Below, one piece after another: positions 8,603 to 16,196 of a DNA stretch of 25,637 bases. Location of the stretch: positions 1-25,637 of the forward strand of contig CAMARL010000005.1 of assembly GCA_945860325.1 (NCBI GenBank), given 5' to 3'. The translations under genes and the position numbers were made by a program. Under the pieces are notes generated by a model. That model made no database searches. It had not been told where the DNA came from and worked only from the letters and a program-made list of their open reading frames with translations. The first letter of the stretch is position 1, and each line of letters begins with the position of its first letter. This DNA is from Spirosoma fluviale (GTDB lineage Bacteria; Bacteroidota; Bacteroidia; Cytophagales; Spirosomataceae).

Positions 8603-9595
8603 CTACAAAAGGTTACGATTTAGTAAAATGTCTAGTTTGCCAGCTTTGAATTCCCAAACTAATAAACGAACATTAGGCAATTTTACCAATAATTTTTCAA
8701 TTTCTCGTATGGGCATTATCGTGGCGGCCGTCGCTAGCCAGTCGGCCAAAGTCCCATCAGGTGCAATCGCTGTGGCAAAACGTCCATGCGTTAAAGCCAT
8801 TCCGGTTCTTGGATCTAATACATGCGAATAAACTTGATTGCCTATTTTAACTTGTTGGTATGTCTTCCCTGAACTGGCAATGGCGCAATTTTTTAATTTT
8901 AGCATTTGATCTGAAATAGCAGTACCACCAGGGATTTCTAGTCCTACCAACCAGGCTTCCTGTTTTCCTACTTGAGAAGTCAAACAAATTTTGCCACCCG
9001 CATCCACCAAGGCATAGGGCCAGCCGCTCTTGACCATTTGGTCTAAAACTTTTTGGGCGACAAACCCCTTTCCCAAGGAACCAAGATCTAATTGGCACCC
9101 TTGGTCGGCCAAGCGTAATTTTGTCGAATCCTCAGAGAATTCGATGCATTTCCCCTGAATGGCTGCGGCAATTTTCCTGAGTTCCTTTTCATTAGGCAAT
9201 ATTTTATCTTTCCGAGTTTTTCTCCAGGCTTGAACCAATCTACCTAATTTTACATTCAAAGCCCCTTGGGTCAATTTTTCTGCTTGCATCGCAGCGATTA
9301 AGATCTCTTTCAATGAAGGATGAATAGGAAAAAACTCGCCCGTCCCAGCCCGTAAATTGACCTGGCTTAACTCAGAATTAATTTGATAATCGCTCAATTG
9401 AGACTCCAAATCCCGCGCTAATTCAAATGAACTTTGAATGACTTTTGAAATTCCAGCACTGTCATTTGTGGAAACAATAATGCTAAATGGCGATCCCATT
9501 CGGGCCGTTTCAAAACTATATTTACTTATTTGAGCAAAATTTTGATATGAAATCAGGAGAACAATTATTAGCAAGAAATTGATTTTTTTAATCAT
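8603..9595 (-). CDS. apbE: FAD:protein FMN transferase (ApbE family)
   Basis: A 330-residue exported enzyme; residues 1-21 look like a Sec signal peptide. ApbE covalently attaches FMN from FAD to Thr/Ser of target proteins on the outer side of the membrane, using Mg2+. Family motifs are ARMGSPF near 31-37, SDYQINSELSQVN at 68-80, DLGSLGKGF at 170-178, LVDAGGKI at 196-203, SHVLDPRTG at 257-265 and ADWLATA at 284-290 with the metal-ligand Asp. The usual GAFDPT-like segment is altered to GALNVKLG, a family variant. No obvious flavinylation target is encoded in this window. It is the first gene of the three-gene exported cluster and diverges from guaB. Confidence 0.92.
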   Translation of the reverse strand: MIKKINFLLIIVLLISYQNFAQISKYSFETARMGSPFSIIVSTNDSAGISKVIQSSFELARDLESQLSDYQINSELSQVNLRAGTGEFFPIHPSLKEILIAAMQAEKLTQGALNVKLGRLVQAWRKTRKDKILPNEKELRKIAAAIQGKCIEFSEDSTKLRLADQGCQLDLGSLGKGFVAQKVLDQMVKSGWPYALVDAGGKICLTSQVGKQEAWLVGLEIPGGTAISDQMLKLKNCAIASSGKTYQQVKIGNQVYSHVLDPRTGMALTHGRFATAIAPDGTLADWLATAATIMPIREIEKLLVKLPNVRLLVWEFKAGKLDILLNRNLL

Positions 9596-9604
9596 AATTC
9601 AAAT

Positions 9605-9625
9605 ATTACAAAAAAAAATTGTAAT
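9605..9625. repeat. A-tract palindrome between apbE-like gene and guaB
   Basis: Perfect 7-base arms attacaa / ttgtaat flank a run of seven A residues. It lies in the 99-base divergent region, about 10 bases upstream of the apbE-like ATG and 70 upstream of guaB. It is symmetrical like an operator, but AT-rich repeats of this size also occur by chance. I found no exact TAnnTTTG element for either gene; a TAATATTTG near-match lies next to the palindrome on the minus strand. Confidence 0.25.
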
Positions 9626-9694
9626 TTTATCCCGCAAATAAGGGTAGTATTCGATTCATCAACCGTCTACCGTCACCTATTCAATTTATTTGCT

Positions 9695-11164
9695 ATGCTT
9701 GAATCCAATAAATTTCTCTTTGAAGCTTTAACATACGACGACGTATTGCTATTGCCCGCGTATTCAGAGGTATTGCCTCGCGAAGTTAGTACGCAAACTA
9801 GGTTAACTCGAAATATCACGATCAATATTCCTATCGTTTCTGCGGCAATGGATACCGTTACTGAAGCGGCTTTGGCGATCGCCTTAGCCCAAGAAGGGGG
9901 AATTGGAATCATTCACAAAAATATGACGATTGACCAACAAGCAGCTCAAGTGCGTAAAGTAAAGCGTTCTGAGTCTGGAATGATCATAGACCCCGTCACT
10001 TTAAAAGACAATAAAACGTTAGGGGATGCTCAGCGCATCATGAAAGAATTTAATATCGGTGGCATTCCCGTGATTGATGATGCGGGAATTTTGGTAGGTA
10101 TTTTAACTAATCGCGATTTACGTTTTCAGAAGCAAACTTCGCGTCCGGTGGATGAGATTATGACCAAAGTAAATTTGATCACGGCGAAGGAAGGCATTAG
10201 CATGGAGGAGGCTGAAAGCATATTACAAGAATATAAAATTGAAAAATTACCGATTGTGGACAAAAATGGAAAGCTTATCGGCTTAATTACTTATAAAGAT
10301 ATTTTGAAACGCAAATCACATCCTTTGGCATCCAAAGATTCCTTAGGTCGTTTGCGCGTAGGTGCCGCGGTGGGAGTTACTCCAGATTTACTAGATCGGG
10401 TACAAGCTTTAGTCCAAGTGGGTGTTGATGTAATTAGTATTGACACAGCTCACGGACATTCAAAAGGCGTAATTGACGCCTTAAAATCCGTTAAAAAAGC
10501 ATTCCCAACCCTAGAAGTTATTGTAGGAAATATTGCCACAGGGGAGGCTGCAAAAGCATTAGCAGAAGCGGGAGCCGATGCGGTGAAAGTGGGTGTAGGT
10601 CCTGGAAGTATATGTACCACTCGAATTATTGCCGGCGTGGGGATGCCTCAATTAACTGCTGTTTATGAAGCGGCAAAAGCATTAAAACCCTATAATATTC
10701 CATTAATTGCCGATGGCGGAATTCGATATTCGGGTGATGTAGCGAAGGCAATTGCCGGCGGAGCTAGCACAGTAATGATCGGATCCTTATTGGCCGGAAC
10801 GGATGAGGCGCCGGGTGAAATGATTATTTTAGAAGGGCGTAAATTCAAATCGTATCGTGGAATGGGTTCATTAGAAGCGATGGAAGATGGGTCCAAAGAC
10901 CGTTATTTCCAAGATGCGGAAGATGATATCAAGAAATTAGTACCCGAGGGGATTGTAGGCCGAGTACCATTTAAGGGCTCTGTGACCGAAATTTTATACC
11001 AAATGGTCGGCGGATTGAAAGCCGGCATGGGATATTGCGGCGCCGCGTCGATTGAAATCATGCAAGAAGCCAAATTTGTCAAAATTACTTCAGCAGGAGT
11101 AAAAGAAAGTCACCCGCACGATGTAAGTATTTCGAAGGAAGCTCCGAACTATTCGGCAAAATAA
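9695..11164 (+). CDS. guaB: IMP dehydrogenase
   Basis: A 489-residue enzyme that oxidises IMP to XMP with NAD+, the committed step of guanine nucleotide synthesis in the cytoplasm. The barrel starts with LTYDDVLLLPAYSEVLP (12-28). Two CBS domains (about 95-205) are inserted as usual and may sense nucleotides. The catalytic loop GPGSICTTR places the nucleophile at Cys307, followed by the ADGGIRYSGD phosphate-binding segment and the mobile flap near the RYFQ motif. The C-terminus is complete. It is monocistronic in appearance and ends at a hairpin terminator shared with convergent hemE. Confidence 0.98.
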   Translation: MLESNKFLFEALTYDDVLLLPAYSEVLPREVSTQTRLTRNITINIPIVSAAMDTVTEAALAIALAQEGGIGIIHKNMTIDQQAAQVRKVKRSESGMIIDPVTLKDNKTLGDAQRIMKEFNIGGIPVIDDAGILVGILTNRDLRFQKQTSRPVDEIMTKVNLITAKEGISMEEAESILQEYKIEKLPIVDKNGKLIGLITYKDILKRKSHPLASKDSLGRLRVGAAVGVTPDLLDRVQALVQVGVDVISIDTAHGHSKGVIDALKSVKKAFPTLEVIVGNIATGEAAKALAEAGADAVKVGVGPGSICTTRIIAGVGMPQLTAVYEAAKALKPYNIPLIADGGIRYSGDVAKAIAGGASTVMIGSLLAGTDEAPGEMIILEGRKFKSYRGMGSLEAMEDGSKDRYFQDAEDDIKKLVPEGIVGRVPFKGSVTEILYQMVGGLKAGMGYCGAASIEIMQEAKFVKITSAGVKESHPHDVSISKEAPNYSAK

Positions 11165-11183
11165 AAAATAAATAATTGAGTTG

Positions 11184-11214
11184 AAAAGCCAGCCGTAATA
11201 GGTTGGCTTTTTTT
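11184..11214 (+). terminator. Rho-independent terminator between guaB and hemE
   Basis: The arms aaaagccagcc (11184-11194) and ggttggctttt (11201-11211) pair over 11 positions with one G-U wobble. The loop is gtaata and a T run follows. It begins 19 bases after the guaB stop and overlaps the hemE stop codon at 11213-11215. On the minus strand the run of T after the stem is short (four), so it may also work, more weakly, for hemE. Confidence 0.85.
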
Positions 11215-12244
11215 ATCCTTGATACGCTTGAACCGTATCAACGAAACATTGTACCTTATCTGGATGAATATCTGGATAAACTCCATGGCCTAAATTCGCG
11301 ATGTATCGTTGGCCACCAAAAGCCCTCAACATTCCCTTGGTCTCAGCTTCCACCGTTTTGAAATCACCATATAAGACACAAGGATCTAAATTACCTTGCA
11401 AGGTTTTATGAGATCCTACAAGTGCGCGCGATTCCGCTATGTCCATATTCCAGTCTAAGCCAATAGTCTGACAATCTAATTGGGCCATTTCGGCTCTAGC
11501 GAAAAATGCCCCTTTGGCAAATAAAGTTAGAGGGACACCCTGTATGGCATCACAGATTTGCTTTAAATAAGGAATTGAGAATGCACTGTATTGTGAAGGT
11601 GATAAAATACCCGCCCAAGAATCAAATATCTGTAATAAATTAGCCCCAGCAATCGCCTGAGCTTTTAAGTAGGCAATGGTAGAATCCGTAATTTTTTGCA
11701 ATAACGCATGAGCTAAAGCCGGTTCAGCGTACAGCATTTTTTTTGCTTGAGAAAAAGTTTTTGAACCTTTCCCTTCTACCATATAACAGAAAATAGTAAA
11801 TGGCGCACCAGCGAAACCGATTAATGGAACACGACCTGCTAATTCTTTTTTGACAATTTTAATGGCGTCTAATACATATTTCAAATCCTCCTCGGGATTA
11901 GCTAATCGAATCTTGGCTAAGTCGGCATGCGAACGAATCACCTCAGGAAACACAGGTCCTTTTTGCTCTTCCATCAAATAAGGCAGGCCCATGGCTTCGG
12001 GAACCACTAAAATGTCTGAAAAAATAATCGCTGCATCTACGCCAAACCTATCTACAGGCTGTAGGGTAACTTCTGCCGCCATTTCTGGGTTCGTAGCTAA
12101 GGCGATAAATGATCCGGCTTTTGCTCGAACCTCTCGATATTCAGGCAATATTCGACCTGCTTGACGCATCACCCAAACGGGTACCCGTTCTACAGGTAGG
12201 CCTTGTGCGGCACGAAGAATTAAATCGTTTTGTAATTTTTCCAT
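11213..12244 (-). CDS. hemE: Uroporphyrinogen decarboxylase
   Basis: A 343-residue cytosolic enzyme that removes four acetate carboxyls from uroporphyrinogen III to give coproporphyrinogen III in haem synthesis. The signature PVWVMRQAGRILPEY (22-36) supplies the substrate-binding arginines. IIFSDILVVPEAMG (73-86) contains the catalytic Asp77, and NLGHG at 317-321 is the conserved C-terminal His motif. Length is normal. It stands alone, apart from other hem genes, divergent from engB. A TACCTTTG -7 element at 12255-12262 lies so close to the ATG that the transcript would have only a few leader bases. Confidence 0.98.
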   Translation of the reverse strand: MEKLQNDLILRAAQGLPVERVPVWVMRQAGRILPEYREVRAKAGSFIALATNPEMAAEVTLQPVDRFGVDAAIIFSDILVVPEAMGLPYLMEEQKGPVFPEVIRSHADLAKIRLANPEEDLKYVLDAIKIVKKELAGRVPLIGFAGAPFTIFCYMVEGKGSKTFSQAKKMLYAEPALAHALLQKITDSTIAYLKAQAIAGANLLQIFDSWAGILSPSQYSAFSIPYLKQICDAIQGVPLTLFAKGAFFARAEMAQLDCQTIGLDWNMDIAESRALVGSHKTLQGNLDPCVLYGDFKTVEAETKGMLRAFGGQRYIANLGHGVYPDIHPDKVQCFVDTVQAYQG

Positions 12245-12254
12245 TTTGAAGGTA

Positions 12255-12262
12255 CAAAGGTA
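12255..12262 (-). promoter_or_regulatory. -7 promoter element for hemE
   Basis: On the minus strand this reads TACCTTTG, an exact match to the Bacteroidota TAnnTTTG consensus. It ends 10 bases before the hemE ATG, so transcription would start about 4-6 bases upstream of the start codon. No clear TTG -33 element is seen at the expected spacing. Confidence 0.55.
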
Positions 12263-12316
12263 AAGGAAAAATTAGGTATTACTTATAACCTCTTACCTAT
12301 TACCTATTTTTTCCTT

Positions 12317-12324
12317 TACCTTTG
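12317..12324 (+). promoter_or_regulatory. -7 promoter element for engB
   Basis: TACCTTTG matches the Bacteroidota TAnnTTTG consensus exactly and mirrors the hemE element. It overlaps an in-frame TTG at 12322, which therefore cannot be the translation start. The ATG at 12343 lies about 12 bases after the expected transcript start. No TTG -33 element is evident. Confidence 0.55.
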
Positions 12325-12342
12325 CAGACTAACATTTACCTC

Positions 12343-12963
12343 ATGGCTGCAGCACCGATTATCGCCCGATTCATTACAAGCAATACAGATTTTACAAAAA
12401 GTCCTCCGGCTAGGTTCCCTGAATTTGCGTTTATTGGCCGGTCTAATGTAGGAAAGTCGTCATTGATCAACTCCCTAACTTTTCATAAAGGTTTAGCAAA
12501 AACCTCTCAGACTCCAGGAAAAACACAATTGATTAACCACTTCATGATTAATGAAAAATGGTATTTGGTCGATTTACCGGGGTATGGATATGCCAAAGTA
12601 AGTAAAGAGAAAAGAAGGGATTTCGAAAAAATGATTTTTGATTATTTACTTCATCGGGAAAATTTGACTTGTCTTTTCGTATTGATTGACATTCGAATTA
12701 AACCCCAAATCGTAGACATTGAGTTCATGAACCGAATGGTCATCGAGCAAGTTCCCTTTCATCTCGTTTTTACGAAGGCAGATAAACTATCGCAAAAGCA
12801 AGTGGGGGATAGCGTTGAATTATATAAAAATTATTTATTGGAATCTTGGGAAACATTGCCAACCATATTTATCACCTCCGCTGAAAAACATGTAGGCCGA
12901 GAAGATATAATGAAAAATATAGAGCAATTAATTCAAACATCACCTTACAAAATAGGGAAATAG
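12343..12963 (+). CDS. engB: Ribosome-biogenesis GTP-binding protein EngB/YsxC
   Basis: A 206-residue small GTPase of the TrmE-Era-EngA-YihA-Septin group that assists assembly of the large ribosomal subunit. All G motifs are present: G1 GRSNVGKS (32-39), G2 around TPGKTQ (57-62), G3 DLPGYGYAKV (77-86), G4 TKAD (144-147) and G5 SAE (179-181). The start is taken at ATG 12343 because the longer reading from TTG 12322 would begin inside the promoter -7 box. The DUF5606 gene follows 34 bases downstream with its own -7 element. Confidence 0.96.
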   Translation: MAAAPIIARFITSNTDFTKSPPARFPEFAFIGRSNVGKSSLINSLTFHKGLAKTSQTPGKTQLINHFMINEKWYLVDLPGYGYAKVSKEKRRDFEKMIFDYLLHRENLTCLFVLIDIRIKPQIVDIEFMNRMVIEQVPFHLVFTKADKLSQKQVGDSVELYKNYLLESWETLPTIFITSAEKHVGREDIMKNIEQLIQTSPYKIGK

Positions 12964-12966
12964 TAC

Positions 12967-12974
12967 TAATTTTG
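12967..12974 (+). promoter_or_regulatory. -7 promoter element for the DUF5606 gene
   Basis: TAATTTTG matches TAnnTTTG exactly and sits 3 bases past the engB stop, 23 bases before the next ATG. The predicted leader is about 17 bases. No good -33 TTG is visible inside the engB 3' end, so the gene may also be read from the engB promoter. Confidence 0.45.
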
Positions 12975-12997
12975 CAGTCGAATTATTAAACATATTC

Positions 12998-13498
12998 ATG
13001 GAATTATTGAACGAAGTTGCCCACATCTCTGGTAAACCAGGATTATTTAAAGTGTTAAAGCCTACCAGAACTGGGGTTATCGTCGAGACATTAGATGCGG
13101 CAAAACAAAAATCAGTGGTTAGTGGTCAAACCAGAATTTCGGTACTGAAAGACATTTCTCTTTATTTAGATGATCATCAAGATAGCACCATGCCATTGGC
13201 TGAATTATTCTTAAAAATACATGAGATGTTTAATGGAGTATTGCCGATAGAGCCTCGCAAATCAACTGATTTGGAACTTTATGGCGTAATATCTACGGTA
13301 GTTCCCAATTATGATGCTGATCGTGTATTCGCATCCGACATCAAAAAAATCTTAAATTGGTACCTGATTTTATTCACGCATGTTCCTGATCTTTTTCCTC
13401 AAAAGGTCGCTAAGGAATCTAAGCCATCTAAGGAAGATTCAGAAAAACCCAAGGCAGAAAAAAAGCCGGCAGCTAAAAAAGCCCCAGCTAAAAAATAA
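12998..13498 (+). CDS. DUF5606-type conserved Bacteroidota protein with basic tail
   Basis: A 166-residue protein of unknown function. The start, with VAHISGKPGLFKVLKPTRTG (7-26), looks like the DUF5606 domain found widely in Bacteroidota; this assignment is from memory of the family. Residues about 1-130 look like a compact globular region without signal peptide or membrane helix. Residues 136-166 form a low-complexity tail rich in Lys, Ala, Pro and Glu, ending KKAPAKK, similar in composition to histone-H1-like or DNA-binding tails. It lies between engB and a strong terminator. A nucleic-acid or ribosome connection is a guess from the neighbour and the tail only. Confidence 0.75.
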   Translation: MELLNEVAHISGKPGLFKVLKPTRTGVIVETLDAAKQKSVVSGQTRISVLKDISLYLDDHQDSTMPLAELFLKIHEMFNGVLPIEPRKSTDLELYGVISTVVPNYDADRVFASDIKKILNWYLILFTHVPDLFPQKVAKESKPSKEDSEKPKAEKKPAAKKAPAKK

Positions 13499-13502
13499 TC
13501 AT

Positions 13503-13535
13503 AAAAAAATCCCGGTCTAAACCGGGATTTTTTTT
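13503..13535. terminator. Bidirectional Rho-independent terminator
   Basis: A strong hairpin: atcccggt, loop ctaa, accgggat. A run of seven A flanks it on the left and eight T on the right, so both strands give a stem followed by a U tract. It separates the convergent DUF5606 gene (stop at 13498) and the cytochrome c gene (stop at 13534). Confidence 0.93.
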
Positions 13536-13860
13536 ATCTCAATGAATTAATCCACTTCGCAATAATAATGGCATCGCCCTTTGGAACATTTGTCATAGGA
13601 GCCATTGGAGGATAACCTGGCCAGTTGGCAGGCTGAGGTTTTGCAATCAGTGCAACTATTTTATCTACACTGTATTTCTTTTTAGCCACATCCTGATAAG
13701 CGGGTCCTACTAATCTTGCATCTATTTTGTGACAAGCAAAACACGTATACTTTTGCATCAAAGGCTTAATTGCTTCTGGAAAATCTTCAACTTTAGCTTG
13801 CAAACTCAAGGCTGAAAAACTCAATACTGCTGTAAAAATTAACTTAGATATCATTTTCAT
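13534..13860 (-). CDS. Small exported c-type cytochrome
   Basis: A 108-residue precursor with a signal peptide (about 1-22, ending LQA) and a single haem. The CFACH haem-attachment motif gives Cys40, Cys43 and the axial His44. The class I features GPAYQDVAKKY (52-62 region) and a distal methionine loop PMAPMTNVP (85-93) match the c551/c552 group. It should act in the periplasm as an electron shuttle, or be a relic domain of a larger enzyme. No partner oxidase or dehydrogenase lies next to it. Either the ATG at 13860 or that at 13854 could be the start. Confidence 0.9.
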   Translation of the reverse strand: MKMISKLIFTAVLSFSALSLQAKVEDFPEAIKPLMQKYTCFACHKIDARLVGPAYQDVAKKKYSVDKIVALIAKPQPANWPGYPPMAPMTNVPKGDAIIIAKWINSLR

Positions 13861-13882
13861 AAAAAATTAATATTAATAGATA

Positions 13883-13912
13883 AAAATATAAACTTCCAAA
13901 TTGGATTCACAA
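13883..13912 (-). promoter_or_regulatory. Possible promoter for the cytochrome c gene
   Basis: On the minus strand a TTG (13912-13910) is followed after 19 bases by TATATTTT (13890-13883), which matches TAnnTTTG at all but the last base. The region is AT-rich, so chance is a real possibility. Confidence 0.3.
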
Positions 13913-13946
13913 ATTAAGGGAATTCTCTTTAAAAAACTGCCCTGAA

Positions 13947-14771
13947 TCACGCCTTTTTTAATGAATCAACTGCATTTCTTACACTTCCATGCTTTTCTAA
14001 TAGTTCCGCAGCACTTTCTTCACTAATTCCAGTTGCTTCTCGGACCATCATAATCGCCCTTAAAACTAATTTATGATTGCTTAATTGCATGTCGACCATC
14101 TTATTCCCCTGCACATGTCCTAGTTGGATCATCACAGAAGTAGAGATCATATTTAAGACTAATTTCTGTGCCGTTCCTGATTTCATCCGCGTACTTCCTG
14201 TGACAAATTCAGGCCCCACAATCACTTCAATCGGATATTTGGCTTCCTTAACCACCACACCACCCGCATTACACACAATGCAACCGGTGAGAATTTCGCG
14301 CTCGTTTGCAGCGCGCAATCCACCCACTACATAGGGGGTTCTTCCAGAAGCTGCAATTCCAATGACCGTATCCAACACTCCTATTCCATAGGCTTCCATG
14401 TCCAACCAAGCCTGTTTTTCATCATCTTCTGCATTCTCAACGGCCTTACGAATCGCCCCATCACCACCGGCAATTAATCCAATAACCCGATCAAAAGCCA
14501 CGCCATAGGTAGGCGGACATTCCGAGGCATCCACAACGCCTAGTCGGCCAGAAGTTCCAGCCCCAATATAAAATAAGCGTCCACCTTGTTTCATTCGAGG
14601 AATAATTTGTTTCACGAGCGCCTCGATCGCTGGAATTACTTTTTCGACCGAATGAGCAACCGTTTTATCTTCTGCATTCATTTGTCGAAGTAAAGTATCT
14701 ACACTCTGCTGCTCTAAATTTTCATATTGAGAAGCAGATTCGGTCGCCAATAAGGTTAGATTTTCAGCCAT
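13947..14771 (-). CDS. murQ: N-acetylmuramic acid 6-phosphate etherase
   Basis: A 274-residue SIS-fold enzyme that cleaves the D-lactyl ether of MurNAc-6-phosphate to give GlcNAc-6-phosphate, in cytoplasmic recycling of peptidoglycan sugars. The family signature YIGAGTSGRLGVVDASECPP (68-87) contains the catalytic Glu84. A second catalytic Glu is expected near 113-115 (VENAEDD). The segment GPEFVTGSTRMKSGTAQKL (186-204) is also typical. Its ATG overlaps the stop of the M20 peptidase gene by one base (TAATG), implying translational coupling. No MurNAc kinase or transporter gene is adjacent. Confidence 0.97.
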   Translation of the reverse strand: MAENLTLLATESASQYENLEQQSVDTLLRQMNAEDKTVAHSVEKVIPAIEALVKQIIPRMKQGGRLFYIGAGTSGRLGVVDASECPPTYGVAFDRVIGLIAGGDGAIRKAVENAEDDEKQAWLDMEAYGIGVLDTVIGIAASGRTPYVVGGLRAANEREILTGCIVCNAGGVVVKEAKYPIEVIVGPEFVTGSTRMKSGTAQKLVLNMISTSVMIQLGHVQGNKMVDMQLSNHKLVLRAIMMVREATGISEESAAELLEKHGSVRNAVDSLKKA

Positions 14772-16144
14772 TATTGTTGGTATAATTCATTATAATTTGA
14801 GAAAAAATACGGAATGGTTTCGATTCCCTTGTAAAAATTAAACAAGCCATAATGCTCGTTTGGAGAGTGGATGGCATCGGAATCTAGACCAAAACCCATC
14901 AAAATAGACTTGATACCCAACTCCTTTTCAAATAAAGCTACGATGGGAATACTTCCGCCTCCGCGAGTTGGTACAGGCTCTTTTCCAAAAGTCTTCGCCA
15001 AAGCCTCAGATGCTGCTTGGAATGCAATGCTATCCGTCGGCATTAAATACGCTTCTCCCCCATGATGTGGGATGACAGTCACTTGGACTCCTTTGGGGGC
15101 TGCGGCTACAAAATAGTCTGTAAATAATTTAGTAATATGCTCAGATGATTGATTGGGAACTAACCTCATGGAAATTTTAGCATAGGCCATGGAAGGTAAA
15201 ACGGTCTTAGCTCCCTCACCTGTATATCCACCCCAAATACCATTGACGTCTAAAGTAGGCCTAATTGAGGCCCGCTCGATCGTTGAAAAACCTTTTTCTC
15301 CATGGACGGCATGAATGCCTAAATCATTTTGATATGCTTCTAAGTCAAAAGGCGTTTGTGCCATGGCAGCGCGATCTGCTGCACTAACTTCCAACACCCC
15401 ATCGTAAAATCCTGGGATGGTAATGCGATTAAATTCATCGTGCATAGATGAAATCATTTCACATAAAATATTAATGGGATTAGCGACCGCTCCACCATAT
15501 ACGCCAGAGTGCAAATCTCGATTAGGCCCTTTTACGGCCACTTCCATGTAACTAAGTCCTCGTAAACCTACGTCGATGGACGGAGTATCGTTCGCAATGA
15601 TTGCCGTATCTGAAATTAAAATAACATCTGCTTTTAACAGCTCTTTGTGTGCACAAACGAAAGTGGACAAGTTGTTTGACCCAATTTCCTCCTCCCCTTC
15701 AATCATAAATTTAACGTTACAGGTTAATTCACCTGCCGCATACATCGCCTCAAAAGCTTTGACATGCATAAATACCTGACCCTTATCATCACATGAACCG
15801 CGTGCATAAATAACCTCATTTTTAATGATTGGATCAAAAGGAGGATTATCCCACAACTCTAATGGATCGGCGGGTTGGACATCATAATGCCCATATACTA
15901 AGACTGTAGGCGCCTTTGGATCAATCATTTTCTCTCCATAAACAATGGGGAAACCCGCTGTTTCCTCTAGACGAACATGGTCAACACCCGCTTTTTTGAG
16001 GTTTTCGGCCATCCATTCTGCGGCTTGCCTAACCGATCCAGCATTTGCAGGATCAGCAGAAATAGAGGGAATGCGCAAAAATTCTAATAATTCAGTTAAA
16101 AATCGATCTTGATGGGCGGATATATACGCTTGCGTTTCTTTCAT
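14771..16144 (-). CDS. M20 family metallo-dipeptidase
   Basis: A 457-residue cytoplasmic Zn peptidase of the M20 family (carnosinase/CNDP-like branch). Metal-site motifs are YGHYDVQP (84-91, with His86 and Asp88), ARGSCDDKGQ (115-124, with the bridging Asp) and EGEEEIGS (149-156, with the general-base Glu). A dimerisation domain is inserted at about 205-330, and the late PNEH His is near the C-terminus. No signal peptide is present. It probably hydrolyses dipeptides. The coupling with murQ suggests, but does not prove, that cell-wall-derived peptides are among its substrates. Confidence 0.93.
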   Translation of the reverse strand: MKETQAYISAHQDRFLTELLEFLRIPSISADPANAGSVRQAAEWMAENLKKAGVDHVRLEETAGFPIVYGEKMIDPKAPTVLVYGHYDVQPADPLELWDNPPFDPIIKNEVIYARGSCDDKGQVFMHVKAFEAMYAAGELTCNVKFMIEGEEEIGSNNLSTFVCAHKELLKADVILISDTAIIANDTPSIDVGLRGLSYMEVAVKGPNRDLHSGVYGGAVANPINILCEMISSMHDEFNRITIPGFYDGVLEVSAADRAAMAQTPFDLEAYQNDLGIHAVHGEKGFSTIERASIRPTLDVNGIWGGYTGEGAKTVLPSMAYAKISMRLVPNQSSEHITKLFTDYFVAAAPKGVQVTVIPHHGGEAYLMPTDSIAFQAASEALAKTFGKEPVPTRGGGSIPIVALFEKELGIKSILMGFGLDSDAIHSPNEHYGLFNFYKGIETIPYFFSNYNELYQQ

Positions 16145-16175
16145 ATTTGATTCTAATTGCTAAAGTGCAGCTATA

Positions 16176-16183
16176 CAAATATA
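16176..16183 (-). promoter_or_regulatory. -7 promoter element for the M20 peptidase-murQ pair
   Basis: On the minus strand this reads TATATTTG, an exact match to TAnnTTTG. It lies in the 52-base gap after plsY and predicts a leader of about 26 bases. The upstream side is a T run at the plsY end with no clear TTG. Confidence 0.5.
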
Positions 16184-16196
16184 AAAAAAATAATGT

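Larger units (their letters stand above)
12255..12324. repeat. 27-base inverted repeat forming a mirror-image divergent promoter region
   Basis: The left arm 12255-12281 and the right arm 12298-12324 are reverse complements at 25 of 27 positions, separated by 16 bases. Each arm ends exactly in a TACCTTTG -7 element pointing outward, one towards hemE and one towards engB. The inner parts of the arms repeat the motif TACCTA. The whole structure fills most of the 98 bases between the two start codons. Confidence 0.8.

Noticed and set aside
12322..12342. A longer EngB reading starting at TTG 12322
   Set aside because: The TTG is part of the TACCTTTG promoter box and would lie upstream of the transcript; the ATG at 12343 is preferred.
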